A stretch of DNA of 64,000 nt from Teichococcus vastitatis (lineage in GTDB: Bacteria > Pseudomonadota > Alphaproteobacteria > Acetobacterales > Acetobacteraceae). The notes below the pieces were generated by a model. That model did no database searches, was not told the origin of the DNA, and saw only the letters and a program-made list of their open reading frames with translations. Position 1 is the first letter of the stretch; the number at the start of each line of letters is the position of its first letter. Position numbers and translations under genes: made by a program. The DNA lies in the NCBI RefSeq assembly GCF_003604215.1, contig NZ_QXGS01000003.1, forward strand, positions 124,001 to 188,000, read 5' to 3'. Positions 26,014 to 34,729 of the stretch are shown here, in pieces.

Positions 26014-27324
26014 TCAGCCGGCGCCGCCCCCGGTGACCCGCCAGATCACGTCGCCCACGTCATCGGCCATCAGCACCGCGCCGTCAGGGCCGAGCGTCAC
26101 CCCCACGGGGCGTCCATAGGAAACGCGCTCATCCGGAGCCAGGAAGCCCGACAGGATGTCGCGCGGCGGTCCGTCGGGGCGTCCATTCGCGAAGGGCACG
26201 AAGACCAGCTTGTAGCCGCTCAGCGTGCTGCGGTTCCAGGAGCCATGCTGCCCGATCGCCATGCCTTCCGGAAAGCCCGGCAGCGTGCCAGCAGGCAGCC
26301 AGCAGAGCCCCAGCGAGGCGGTGTGACCGCCCAGCGCATAATCCGGGGTGATGCTGCTGGCGACCAGAACAGGGTCCTGCGGCACGCGGTCATCCACGGT
26401 TTGGCCCCAGTAGCAATAGGGCCAGCCATAGAAGCCGCCGTCGCGCACCGAGGTCAGGTAGTCGGGCGGGGTTTCGTCGCCGAGGCCGTCGCGCTCGTTC
26501 ACCACCGTCCAGAGCACGCCGCTTCCCGGCTCCCATGCCAGGCCCACGGCGTTGCGCAGCCCGCTGGCGAAGATGCGGCTCTTCCCGCTGGCCAGGTCGA
26601 GCTCGTAGATGGCGGCCCGTCCCTGCTCGGCGTCCATGCCGTGGTCGCCGATGTTGCTGAGCGAGCCGACGCCCGCGTAAAGCTTGCGCCCGTCGGGGCT
26701 CACCAGCAGGCTGCGCGTCCAGTGGCCCCCCGGCTTGAACTCCACCAGCTTGCGCCCCGGCGCGGTGATGCGCGTCGCGCCGGCCTCGTAGGGGTAGGCG
26801 ACGATGCCATCCGTGTTGCCGACGTAAAAGGTGTCGCCCACCAACGCCATGCCGAAGGGCTGGTTCAGGCCCTCCAGGAACACCTCCTGGACCTCCGCCA
26901 CACCGTCACCATCGGCATCGCGCAGCAGGGTGATGCGATTGGCGCTCTCGCCCATGGCGGCGGCGCGCTTCATGGTGCTGATCATCGCGTAGTCGAAGAG
27001 CGAACGGGCCGGGCGCGGCACGCTGCTGGACTCGGCCACCAGCACGTCGCCGTTCGGCAGCACATGGATCCAGCGCGGGTGCTTCAGGCCGCGGGCGAAG
27101 GCGTTGACGGTGAGGCCCGGCGCCGCGATCGGGGCTTGCCCCGGGGCCCAGCCCTGGGCCGTGGGCATTTTGAGCGTTGGAACCTTGCCCTGCGACCTGG
27201 CCGGCGGAATGGCCGGGGTGCGGCCCCAGGCCGGCTCGGGCGCGCCGCCGGCCATTCGCCGCGTCAGCACCGTCGCGGCGCCCACTCCCGCGACGACGCG
27301 TGCAAAAATACCTGACAGGTTCAA
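26014..27324 (-). CDS. Sorbosone dehydrogenase-like PQQ-type beta-propeller protein
   Basis: The protein has 436 residues and uses a TTG start at 27324, supported by GAGGAG 7 bases upstream. A short N-terminal hydrophobic stretch (IFARVVAGVGAATVL) suggests export or anchoring. The body is a six-bladed propeller of the soluble aldose dehydrogenase group: LKHPRWIHVLPNGDVLVAES, NRITLLRDADGDGVAE, NQPFGMALVGDTFYVGNTDG, SLLVSPDGRKLYAGVGS and RNAVGLAWEPG, closing with GVTLGPDGAVLMADDVGD. Related proteins oxidise sugars or sorbosone in the periplasm using PQQ. PQQ synthesis genes are not in the window. The substrate is unknown. Confidence 0.82.
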   Translation of the reverse strand: MNLSGIFARVVAGVGAATVLTRRMAGGAPEPAWGRTPAIPPARSQGKVPTLKMPTAQGWAPGQAPIAAPGLTVNAFARGLKHPRWIHVLPNGDVLVAESSSVPRPARSLFDYAMISTMKRAAAMGESANRITLLRDADGDGVAEVQEVFLEGLNQPFGMALVGDTFYVGNTDGIVAYPYEAGATRITAPGRKLVEFKPGGHWTRSLLVSPDGRKLYAGVGSLSNIGDHGMDAEQGRAAIYELDLASGKSRIFASGLRNAVGLAWEPGSGVLWTVVNERDGLGDETPPDYLTSVRDGGFYGWPYCYWGQTVDDRVPQDPVLVASSITPDYALGGHTASLGLCWLPAGTLPGFPEGMAIGQHGSWNRSTLSGYKLVFVPFANGRPDGPPRDILSGFLAPDERVSYGRPVGVTLGPDGAVLMADDVGDVIWRVTGGGAG

Positions 27325-27509
27325 GGCGTAGCTCCTCTAGGATGCGCGTCACGCTAGGCGAGACCACTGCGCATGGAAATCCTCCGCCAGGCGGCCCAGG
27401 CCCGATCCGGCCGAATGAATGCCCGGCATGGGGCAACACCGCCGGCGAGGCTTGACGGCGGCTCCCGCAGGGTTTCCCCTTCTCTTGAAAAACCAATGGG
27501 GAGGATCCG

Positions 27510-28568
27510 ATGCGAGGCTGGGCCGTTGTTGAAGCCGGAGCGCCGCTGCAGGACATCGAATTGCCGACGCCGGAGCCGCAGGGCGAGGAAGTGCTGCTGG
27601 AGGTGACGCATTGCGGCGTCTGCCATTCCGATCTGCACATCTGGGAAGGTGAATACGATCTCGGCAGCCGTGGGCGCATGTCGCTGAAGGATCGTGGCGT
27701 GGTGCTGCCGCTGGCCATGGGGCATGAGGTGGTCGGCCGTGTGGTGAAGCTCGGGCCGGAGGCGAAGGGCGTCGAGGTCGGTGACCAGCGCGTAGTGTTT
27801 CCCTGGCTCGGCTGCGGCCGGTGCGAGCGCTGTCAGGCTGGGCAGGACAACATGTGCGCCGTGTCGGCCCGCTCTCTCGGCGTCTTCCAGCATGGTGGCT
27901 ACGCCACCCATGTGCTGGCGCGCAGCCCGCGCCACATGGCCGCCTTCGACGGCATCGACCCCGCAGTGGCCGCGACCTATGCCTGCTCGGGCATCACTGT
28001 GTATTCCGCGATCCAGAAGGTGATGCCGCTGCCGCCGGAGAAGCCAATCGTCGTGGTTGGCGCAGGCGGGCTGGGGCTGAACGCGGTGGAGATCCTGAAG
28101 GCTCTCGGCCACAAGCGCATCGTGGTCGTGGACGTGTCGGAAGCCAAGCTGGAAGGGGCCCGCGCCGCCGGTGCCACTGACACGGTGCTGGCCGGGGATG
28201 ACGCCACGACGGCCCGCATCCTGGAAGCCGCCGGCGGACCGGTGGAGGCGGTGATCGACCTGGTGAATGGCACCGCCACGGCGCGCTTCGCGTTCGACGC
28301 GCTGATCAAGGGCGGCAAGCTGATCCAGGTCGGTCTGTTCGGGGGCGAGCTGAACCTGCCGCTGCCGCTGATGGCCACCAAGGCGCTGACCGTCCAGGGC
28401 AGCTATGTCGGCAGCCCGCAGGATCTGCGCGAGGTGATCGGCCTTGCTCAGCAGGGCAAGCTGTCGCCGCTGCCGGTCAGCACCGAGCCGGCCTCGGCGG
28501 TGAACAGCGTGCTGAACCGGCTGCGCGACGGGCAGGTCCGCGGCCGCGTGGTGCTGACCGCCGCCTGA
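27510..28568 (+). CDS. Zinc-dependent alcohol dehydrogenase (MDR family)
   Basis: The protein has 352 residues. The catalytic zinc region is THCGVCHSDLHIWEGEYD with GHEVVGRVV, and the structural zinc loop CGRCERCQAGQDNMC has all four cysteines. The Rossmann domain has VVVGAGGLGLNAVEILKALG and then VDVSEAKLEGARAAGATD, whose Asp favours NAD over NADP. The enzyme probably oxidises primary alcohols. It has GGGAGG just upstream of ATG 27510. It is divergent from the sorbosone dehydrogenase-like gene (185 bases) and ends at the hairpin 28576-28600. Confidence 0.92.
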   Translation: MRGWAVVEAGAPLQDIELPTPEPQGEEVLLEVTHCGVCHSDLHIWEGEYDLGSRGRMSLKDRGVVLPLAMGHEVVGRVVKLGPEAKGVEVGDQRVVFPWLGCGRCERCQAGQDNMCAVSARSLGVFQHGGYATHVLARSPRHMAAFDGIDPAVAATYACSGITVYSAIQKVMPLPPEKPIVVVGAGGLGLNAVEILKALGHKRIVVVDVSEAKLEGARAAGATDTVLAGDDATTARILEAAGGPVEAVIDLVNGTATARFAFDALIKGGKLIQVGLFGGELNLPLPLMATKALTVQGSYVGSPQDLREVIGLAQQGKLSPLPVSTEPASAVNSVLNRLRDGQVRGRVVLTAA

Positions 28569-28575
28569 CGGAGGG

Positions 28576-28600
28576 AGCCGGCGGCGTCAGGCCGCCGGCT
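28576..28600. terminator. Bidirectional terminator overlapping a stop codon
   Basis: A perfect 10-base stem AGCCGGCGGC / GCCGCCGGCT with loop GTCAG. The stop codon of the symporter gene (28587-28589) lies in the loop and its last codons form the right arm. Confidence 0.75.
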
Positions 28601-29609
28601 GCAGTTCGCGGGCAACTGGTGGTGTCTGATTCACGGCGCGGGCCGTGGCCTGGGCGTAGCGCCGCGCCAAGGCGGCGCAGACGAAAAGCTGGATCTGGTG
28701 GAACAGCATCAGCGGCAGCACCACCAGCCCCACCGCCTGCCCGGCGAACAGGATATTGGCCATCGGGATGCCGGTGGCCAGGCTCTTCTTGGAGCCGCAG
28801 AACACCGCAACCACCTCATCTGCCCGCTTCAGCCCGATCATGCGCGCCGCCACCCAGCTGCCCAGCATCGCCAGCGCCAGCAGCACAGAGTCGAGCAGCA
28901 CCAGGATGGCCAGGCTGGACGGCGCCAGCTGCTGCCAGATCCCGGCCACCACGCCCTCGCTGAAGGCGCTGTACACCACCAGGAGGATCGAGCCGCGGTC
29001 CACCAGCCCCGTCAGCGCCTTGTGCCGCCCCATCCAGCTGCCGATCCAGGGCCGCATCACCTGGCCCACAACGAAGGGCAGCAGCAGGTTCAGCGCAATG
29101 CTCCACAACGCATCCAGGTTGAAGCCGCCCGATCTGGCGCTGAGCAGCAGCGCCACCAGGGCGGGCGTCATGACGATGCCGGCCAGGTTGGACAGCGTCG
29201 CCGCGCACAGCGCGGCCGGCACGTTGCCGCCGGCGATCGAGGTGAAGGCGATGGAGGATTGCACGGTGGATGGCAGCACGCAGACGAACATCAGTCCGAG
29301 CGCCAGGGCAGGGGGCAGCCAGCCGCCCGCCAGCCAGACCAGGATGAGGCCTAGCAATGGAAACACGCCGTAGGTCGCGGCGAAGACCAGCCCCTGCAGC
29401 CGCCAGTGCAGCAGGCCTTCCAGCAGGTTCCGCGGCGCGAGGCGCGTGCCATACAGGAAGAACAGGATCGCCACCGCCGCCGAAGCCGCATGTTCTGTCC
29501 ACACGGCGCCCTGTCCCCGGACCGGCAGCACCGCCGCCAGCGCCACGGTGGCCATCAGCAGCAGCAGGAAGGTGTCGACCGGCAGGCGGGACAGCAGGCG
29601 TCGGAACAT
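28587..29609 (-). CDS. Bile acid:sodium symporter-family transporter
   Basis: The protein has 340 residues with about ten membrane segments. Family features are ILFFLYGTRLAPRNLLEGLL near residue 50, LPSTVQSSIAFTSIAGGNVPAALCAA near residue 110 (the crossover helix region that binds sodium) and FCGSKKSLATGIPMANILF near residue 270. It resembles the bacterial YfeH-type branch with unknown organic-anion substrates rather than a true bile acid carrier. It is divergent from a LysR gene, with a clear inverted repeat between them. Confidence 0.9.
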   Translation of the reverse strand: MFRRLLSRLPVDTFLLLLMATVALAAVLPVRGQGAVWTEHAASAAVAILFFLYGTRLAPRNLLEGLLHWRLQGLVFAATYGVFPLLGLILVWLAGGWLPPALALGLMFVCVLPSTVQSSIAFTSIAGGNVPAALCAATLSNLAGIVMTPALVALLLSARSGGFNLDALWSIALNLLLPFVVGQVMRPWIGSWMGRHKALTGLVDRGSILLVVYSAFSEGVVAGIWQQLAPSSLAILVLLDSVLLALAMLGSWVAARMIGLKRADEVVAVFCGSKKSLATGIPMANILFAGQAVGLVVLPLMLFHQIQLFVCAALARRYAQATARAVNQTPPVARELQPAA

Positions 29610-29658
29610 CGCGGGCGCTCTCGGCAGGAGGATAGACCCGGATCATAGTCATTCCGCG

Positions 29659-29688
29659 TCGCGATGCTTCGGATAACAGCCATCGCGA
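29659..29688. promoter_or_regulatory. Inverted repeat between symporter and LysR genes
   Basis: TCGCGATG (29659-29666) and CATCGCGA (29681-29688) are perfect inverted 8-mers 14 bases apart. They sit in the 98-base gap between divergent genes, a usual place for a LysR binding site. A second outer pair, ATCAT near 29642 and ATGAT near 29692, surrounds them. Confidence 0.5.
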
Positions 29689-29707
29689 ATCATGATAGAC
29701 CATTGGG

Positions 29708-30562
29708 ATGTTGTCCCCGGTTCTGCTGCGCTCCTTCCTGGCCGTCACCGAAACACGTTCTTTCACCCGCGCCGCCGAGCGTCTCGGCCTGCGGCAATCC
29801 ACGGTGAGCCAGCACATCGGCAAGCTGGAGGCCGCCACCGGCCGCATCCTGCTCGCCCGCGATACCCATGCCGTCGGGCTGACGCCGGATGGCGACGCCC
29901 TGGTGGAGTTTGCCCGCGGCGTGTTGCAGGCCCATGAGCGGCTGGCACGCTTCCTTGACGGGACGCGGCTGCGCGGCCGCATCCGGCTCGGCGCGTCGGA
30001 GGATTTCGTGTCGGCCCGGCTGGCGGAGGCCCTGGCAGAGTTCACCCGCGCCCACAGCGCGGTGGATCTGGAGCTCACGGTCGGCCTGTCGGGCACGCTG
30101 TACGAACGCTTCGACGCGGGCGAGCTGGACGTCATCGTGGCGAAGCGACGCACCGGCGACCGCCGCGGCGCATTCGCCTGGCGCGAGCAGGTGGCCTGGG
30201 TCGGCCGTCCCGGCTGGCGGCCGGACCCTGCGCTGCCGCTGCCGCTGGTGCTGTATCCGCCGCCCTCCATCACCCGGGCGCTGGCGTTGCAGGCGCTGGA
30301 GCAGGCGGGGCGGTCCTGGCGCATCGCCTGCACCTCCTCCTCGCTCAGCGGGTTGCGCGCCGCGGCCATGGCCGGTCTCGGCGTGGCGCCGCATTCGGCA
30401 CGGCTGCTGCCGCTGGGGCTGGAAACGCTGCCGGCCTCCCGCCACCTGCCCGAACTGGGCCAGATCGAGTTCGTGGTGATCGGCCCTGGGCCGCAGCACC
30501 GGCCGGCGGCGGCGCTGGTGGCGGCGCTGCTGGAGCGGCCGGAACGTCTGCATCCCGGTTGA
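29708..30562 (+). CDS. LysR-family transcriptional regulator
   Basis: The protein has 284 residues. The N-terminal helix-turn-helix has RSFLAVTETRSFTRAAERLG and LRQSTVSQHIGKLEAATGR, followed by the effector-binding domain beginning RGRIRLGASEDFVSARLAEA. It probably controls the divergent bile acid symporter-family gene through the inverted repeat at 29659-29688. The inducer is unknown. Confidence 0.92.
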   Translation: MLSPVLLRSFLAVTETRSFTRAAERLGLRQSTVSQHIGKLEAATGRILLARDTHAVGLTPDGDALVEFARGVLQAHERLARFLDGTRLRGRIRLGASEDFVSARLAEALAEFTRAHSAVDLELTVGLSGTLYERFDAGELDVIVAKRRTGDRRGAFAWREQVAWVGRPGWRPDPALPLPLVLYPPPSITRALALQALEQAGRSWRIACTSSSLSGLRAAAMAGLGVAPHSARLLPLGLETLPASRHLPELGQIEFVVIGPGPQHRPAAALVAALLERPERLHPG

Positions 30563-30606
30563 GGCGGCCCTGGCATTGCCGGCCCCCGCGCCCCATCTTC
30601 GCCGCC

Positions 30607-31134
30607 ATGCCGTTCACTTCCAGGTCGGACGCGCAGGACGGCATCCAGATCGCGGTGTCCTCCGAAGGCGCGCTCCACTACGCGATCCCCTGCCGCCCCG
30701 AATCCCTGCCGCCGGTCAGCCCGCACGCGCTCAGCCTTGCCTGGGACGCGGCCCGTGCCGCCGCTGCCGCCGAGGCCTGGGGGCCGCACCGCACCCTGGT
30801 GTTCCGCGACGGCCCGGTTCTGGTACTGGCCGACGCCGATGCCGCCTGCTGGGCCGAGGCGGTGGACCGCGCCGTCGGGCTGGAAAGCCTGTCCGGACTG
30901 GCGTTGTGCCTGCGGTTGCTGGCGCTGGTAGAGCTGCTGGCCCGGGCGCGCTGGATGAGCGGCCTGTTCGCCATCGCGGCCGACGGGATCGAGCTGCACC
31001 CGGCGCTGCTGTCCGCCGCGGCCACGGAGGCGCTGGATGCCGCCGCGCGGTTCGACGAGAGCGGCATGAAGCGTCTATTGTCCAACCGCATCGCCGGCGC
31101 TGGCGAGGCGGCGGCGGAAACGACATCGGGGTAA
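30607..31134 (+). CDS. Hypothetical protein, unrecognised
   Basis: The protein has 175 residues starting MPFTSRSDAQDGIQIAVSSE. It is rich in alanine and leucine, with no signal peptide and no motif I can name. The segment LSGLALCLRLLALVELLARA is amphipathic to hydrophobic and could be a buried helix. Codon use resembles the neighbours. It lies between a LysR regulator and a lipoprotein gene, all in the same direction. ATG 30607 was chosen; the frame extends 48 bases further upstream. Confidence 0.6.
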   Translation: MPFTSRSDAQDGIQIAVSSEGALHYAIPCRPESLPPVSPHALSLAWDAARAAAAAEAWGPHRTLVFRDGPVLVLADADAACWAEAVDRAVGLESLSGLALCLRLLALVELLARARWMSGLFAIAADGIELHPALLSAAATEALDAAARFDESGMKRLLSNRIAGAGEAAAETTSG

Positions 31135-31195
31135 CGGCTCCGGCTCGGGCTCCGCTCCGTGCGGGCGCTGGCCCAGGACCCTGCCGGAGCGCCCG

Positions 31196-31531
31196 ATGAA
31201 ACGCCTTCTTTCTTTGTGCCTGCTGATCTCCGCCTGTGCCGCCCCGGCGCCGCGCGGTACCGAATCGGCCCAGCAGGAGGCCGCCGCGGCGGCGTGCCGG
31301 CAGGAGGCGGAGCGCACTATGCGCTACCGCGAGCGCGGCCAGACGATGCGTTGGGACGAGGCCGAGTCGCGCATCGGCTCGGCCGGCTTCATGGGCAGCT
31401 CCTTCCGCAACCAGCAGCTGGGTGCCCGCTACGAGCAGGACCGCATGGTGCAGGATTGCTTGCGCGGTCAGCAGCCGGGCACGGCGCCCGCCACCGCCGC
31501 GCCGCCGCAGGGAGGCGGGCGGGGCTCCTGA
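31196..31531 (+). CDS. Small predicted lipoprotein
   Basis: The protein has 111 residues. MKRLLSLCLLISACAAPAPR is a lipoprotein signal with lipobox ISAC (Cys14), so it is expected to be lipid-anchored in the envelope. The mature part is polar with two further cysteines (residues 34 and 88) that could form a disulfide, and a Pro/Gly-rich tail. No domain is recognised. A weak ribosome site (GGAG) precedes ATG 31196. Confidence 0.7.
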   Translation: MKRLLSLCLLISACAAPAPRGTESAQQEAAAAACRQEAERTMRYRERGQTMRWDEAESRIGSAGFMGSSFRNQQLGARYEQDRMVQDCLRGQQPGTAPATAAPPQGGGRGS

Positions 31532-31574
31532 GCTGCCCGCGTTCCGGTCGCCCTTCGGCGCGCTTAGCCGCGCC

Positions 31575-32942
31575 TTGGCGACCCGCAACGCCCGGATCTT
31601 CTTCGCAGCCAGCCTGGCGTCCTGGACCGGCCTGTGGATGCACCGCATCGCCGTGGCCTGGCTGACCTGGGAACTGACGCACAGCGCATTGTGGGTCGGA
31701 TTGGTGGCCTTCGCCGACCTTGCGCCCGCGGCGGTGATCAGCCCCTTCGCAGGAGCCATCGCCGACCGTGTGGACCGACTGCGCCTGGCCACGGTGTCGC
31801 AGGCCGTGATCGGCGTCGAGGCGGCCACGGTGGCGACGTTGATCGCCACAGGCCACATGCGGATCGAGTACCTTCTGGCCCTGGAATTGCTGTCCGGCAC
31901 CGCCGCCAGCTTCGCGCAACCAGCGCGGCAGACGCTGATGTCCGGCATCGTCGGCGCCGCCGACCTGCCGGCCGCGGTGGCCTGCAACTCCCTGGTGTTC
32001 AATGTCGCCCGCTTCATCGGCCCGGCATTGGCCGGCCCGGTGATCGCCGGTTTCGGCGTGGCGCCCGCCATCGCTTGCAACGCCCTGGCCTATGGCAGCG
32101 CCGTGCTGACCATGCCGTTGCTGAAGGTGGATCCGGCGCACCGGCGCGGCCACCCCGCCACCGCCAGCCTGCTGGGCGAGATCCGGGAAGGCTTCGCCTA
32201 CATCACCCGCCATCCCGGGCTCGGTCCGCTGTTCGCCTATGCGGCCATCATCGGAGTGCTGCTGCGTTGCGTGCAGGAGATGCTGCCGCCGCTGGTAGAG
32301 CGGCACTTCCACCGCGGCGCCGAATCGCTCGCCATGCTGACCGCCTGCTTCGGGATCGGCGCGCTGGTGGCCGGGCTGTGGCTGGCGGCGCGCGGGCGGG
32401 TCCAGGGCGCCACCAGGCTCGCCATCCTGGCCGGCCTCTGGCAGGCCCTGGCCACGGCCGCCTTCATCATCACCGACTGGTTCGCGGTGGGCCTGGTCTG
32501 CGCCGCGCTGATCGGCGCCTCGGCCTCGCTGCACGGCATCTCGGTGCAACAGCTGGCGCAGATGGCGGCGGCACCGGCGATGCGCGGCCGCGTGCTGGCA
32601 TTGTGGGGCCAGATCACCCGCGCCTGCCCCGCGCTGGGCGCGCTGATGCTCGGGGCATCCGGCGAGGCGTTCGGGATGAAATGGCCGATCCTCACCCTGT
32701 CCGCCCTGGCGCTGCTGGTGTTCGCCTGGGGTATGCGGCGCGAGGCGGGGATCGAGGCGTCGCTGGAAGCCCCACCGCAGCCATCGAAGGAGGTCGGCGA
32801 GGCGGAGCGTGGCGCCCATCGGGCGGCACCTCCAACGCCGCAGGCCGGCAGAGAGCGTGCGGAGCCAAGGGAAGACGAGGCGCCGCCCGGTGCCGGAGCC
32901 GACGCGCCGCCCGGACCGGAAATCGAACGGAAACACGGCTGA
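31575..32942 (+). CDS. MFS transporter, enterobactin-exporter-like
   Basis: The protein has about 455 residues with eleven or twelve membrane segments. The MFS pattern GAIADRVDRLRLATVSQAV lies between helices 2 and 3, and LSGTAASFAQPARQTLMSGIV is typical of the EntS-type branch. The last 70 residues are a charged Pro/Glu/Arg-rich tail. The start is unclear: no ATG or GTG precedes the first membrane helix after the lipoprotein stop at 31531, and TTG 31575 is the nearest permitted codon, without a good ribosome site; CTG 31533 after the purine-rich stretch at 31509-31524 is another possibility. Substrate unknown. Confidence 0.82.
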   Translation: MATRNARIFFAASLASWTGLWMHRIAVAWLTWELTHSALWVGLVAFADLAPAAVISPFAGAIADRVDRLRLATVSQAVIGVEAATVATLIATGHMRIEYLLALELLSGTAASFAQPARQTLMSGIVGAADLPAAVACNSLVFNVARFIGPALAGPVIAGFGVAPAIACNALAYGSAVLTMPLLKVDPAHRRGHPATASLLGEIREGFAYITRHPGLGPLFAYAAIIGVLLRCVQEMLPPLVERHFHRGAESLAMLTACFGIGALVAGLWLAARGRVQGATRLAILAGLWQALATAAFIITDWFAVGLVCAALIGASASLHGISVQQLAQMAAAPAMRGRVLALWGQITRACPALGALMLGASGEAFGMKWPILTLSALALLVFAWGMRREAGIEASLEAPPQPSKEVGEAERGAHRAAPPTPQAGRERAEPREDEAPPGAGADAPPGPEIERKHG

Positions 32943-33211
32943 TCCGCCCGCCATCCAGGAGCGGCGCCGTGCTGCACAAGGCCAGAACCTGAACGGTGGC
33001 CGGACAGGCCGCGCGGTTGCACGGCGAACACTCGCCCGTCCGCCTCATGGCGGATGGCGCGGCCGGTGGGCTTGACGCTGACGCAGACCCGGGCAGGACC
33101 ATCCCTGCCTTGCGGGCTCACCGGGTGCATCCTAGAAGCGCGGAGCCTGATGCCGCCGCCGACGGGATGTCCCTGCGGCGGGCGGCTCCGTAGCAGGGGA
33201 GCCTCGAACCG

Positions 33212-33562
33212 ATGGCCAAGATCACTCGCCACAACAGCAACCCGGTTCTGTCCGGTGCCGTCGAGTACCACAACTTCGTTTTCCTGGCCGGCATGACCGC
33301 CGACGACCTGTCGCAGGATGTCGTGGGCCAGACCCAGCAGGTCCTGGCCAAGATCGATGCCGCGCTGGAAGGCCACGGCACCGACAAGACCCGCCTGTTG
33401 CAGGCCCAGATCTGGCTGAAGGACATTCGCGACCGCGACGCCATGAACAAGATCTGGTCCGGCTGGCTGCCGGAGGGCGGTGCTCCGGTCCGCGCCTGCG
33501 TCGAGGCCAACATGGCCGACCCGCGCCACCTGGTTGAGATCATGGTCACTGCCTGCCGCTGA
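33212..33562 (+). CDS. RidA-family protein (YjgF/YER057c/UK114)
   Basis: The protein has 116 residues. Its body has the family features LAGMTADDLSQDVVGQTQQV, then LLQAQIWLKDIRDRDAMNKI, and APVRACVEANMADPRHLVEI, with the conserved arginine in the RACVEA motif that holds the imine substrate's carboxylate. RidA proteins hydrolyse reactive enamine/imine intermediates from PLP enzymes; this one belongs to a distinct subgroup with a KITRHNSNPVLSGAVEYHN opening, so deaminase activity is likely but not certain. GGGGAG lies upstream of the start. A terminator follows at 33596-33625. Confidence 0.9.
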   Translation: MAKITRHNSNPVLSGAVEYHNFVFLAGMTADDLSQDVVGQTQQVLAKIDAALEGHGTDKTRLLQAQIWLKDIRDRDAMNKIWSGWLPEGGAPVRACVEANMADPRHLVEIMVTACR

Positions 33563-33876
33563 GCGACGTCGCGGATTATTGTCAAGCTGCCGCTACGGCG
33601 CTGTCCCTTCCGTGGGGCAGCGCCGATTCCTAAAGCGGATCAGAGGCTTGGCGGGTCTTGTTGTATATTTGCAGCAACACTGTGGCATTTGTTCGCGTGC
33701 GCAGCAGTGTTGGGAATGCAGTCATATTAACGGCATCTGAACCCGCCCGGATCCTGCGAATCGCTACGATGCGGGAACTTTGGTCGGGGGGCGGGATTGC
33801 CGCTTCGCTCACGGTTTTGCTACCGCCATGTCGCCACGGCGAAAAGCCGGGTGGGGGACAGTGATTTGGGGGTCGC
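33563..33876. other. Intergenic region between RidA and CHAP genes
   Basis: About 315 bases. It holds the terminator at 33596-33625 and then a less GC-rich stretch (about 33650-33740) that probably contains the promoter of the CHAP gene. No gene is seen. Confidence 0.55.
33596..33625 (+). terminator. Terminator-like hairpin after ridA-type gene
   Basis: A 12-base stem CGGCGCTGTCCC / GGGGCAGCGCCG (one G-T pair) has a 6-base loop. It is strong but has no clear T-run. Confidence 0.65.
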
Positions 33877-34641
33877 ATGCGGGTGAGCAGCACAATGCTG
33901 GCTTTAGCCGTTCTGGTGGGCAGTTCGGGCTTGGGAGCGACGCAGGCCGATGCAACCACGGGTCGCAACGCCCGCGAGGCCACGAAGCAGCCAAGGGTGA
34001 TGCTGCAGCAGGCCGCTGTGCGGAGCGTGAAGCCGCAGAATGTCAAGCTGAACCCGGTCCGCCGCGCCGCGGTGGAGAATTCCCGTGCCGAGCTGGCCTC
34101 GCCCGGTCCGATCTCCTGTGTTCCTTATGTGCGTGCAGTCACCGGCATCGGTATCACTGGCAATGCCCATACCTGGTGGAACGGCGCCGCGGGGGTTTAC
34201 GCCCGTGGCCAGCGCCCAGAGCCGGGGGCCGTGCTCAGCTTCCAATCGTCCGGTGGCATGCGCCTCGGACATGTGGCGGTGGTGTCGCGCGTGGTCGGCA
34301 AGCGCGAGCTGCTGATCGACCATTCGAACTGGGAAGGCCCCGGCATCCGCAAGGGTACCGTGATGCACAACGTGTCGGTGATCGACGCGTCCGAGCGCAA
34401 TGACTGGACCGAGGTCCGGGTGCAGATCGGCCGCAGCGACGAGGCCTATGGCCGCATTTATCCGACCAACGGCTTCATCTACAACCGGGCTCCGGGCAGC
34501 CGTCCCGGCAGCCAGATCCTGATGGCACGCGACGAGGCCGGGTTCGAGGAAGTTGCCGAGGCACCCTCCGGTGCCGCCCCGCACGCCGCGCATCTGAGCG
34601 AGTCGCTGCGCGGCCTCAACCTCGACGCCGCCATCCGCTGA
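33877..34641 (+). CDS. Secreted CHAP-domain peptidoglycan hydrolase/amidase
   Basis: The protein has 254 residues. A signal peptide (MRVSSTMLALAVLVGSSGLG) precedes a basic linker. The CHAP domain runs from about residue 75: catalytic Cys81 in ISCVPYVRAVTG, the TWWNGAAGVYARGQRPEPGAVLSF block and catalytic His132 in RLGHVAVVSRVV, with LLIDHSNW following. CHAP enzymes cleave peptide or amide bonds in peptidoglycan. The C-terminal region after about residue 180 is not recognised. It is a single gene followed by a long hairpin (34647-34687). Confidence 0.88.
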   Translation: MRVSSTMLALAVLVGSSGLGATQADATTGRNAREATKQPRVMLQQAAVRSVKPQNVKLNPVRRAAVENSRAELASPGPISCVPYVRAVTGIGITGNAHTWWNGAAGVYARGQRPEPGAVLSFQSSGGMRLGHVAVVSRVVGKRELLIDHSNWEGPGIRKGTVMHNVSVIDASERNDWTEVRVQIGRSDEAYGRIYPTNGFIYNRAPGSRPGSQILMARDEAGFEEVAEAPSGAAPHAAHLSESLRGLNLDAAIR

Positions 34642-34646
34642 TCTGC

Positions 34647-34687
34647 CCGGACGCTCTCGCAGGCACTCGATTGCCCTGAGCGTCCGG
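34647..34687 (+). terminator. Long hairpin after the CHAP gene
   Basis: Perfect 10-base arms CCGGACGCTC (34647-34656) and GAGCGTCCGG (34678-34687) enclose a 21-base loop that itself contains a GGCA/TGCC mini-stem. It is placed as a terminator, without a T-run. Confidence 0.55.
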
Positions 34688-34729
34688 TCGTCGCATTCTC
34701 CGCCCCCCGTCAGGATCGAGGAGGCGGCG

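Noticed and set aside
28816-30999. 727-codon minus-strand frame covering the LysR gene and part of the symporter gene
   Set aside because: It crosses two well-supported genes in other frames; the sequence is low-complexity Arg/Gln/Ala.
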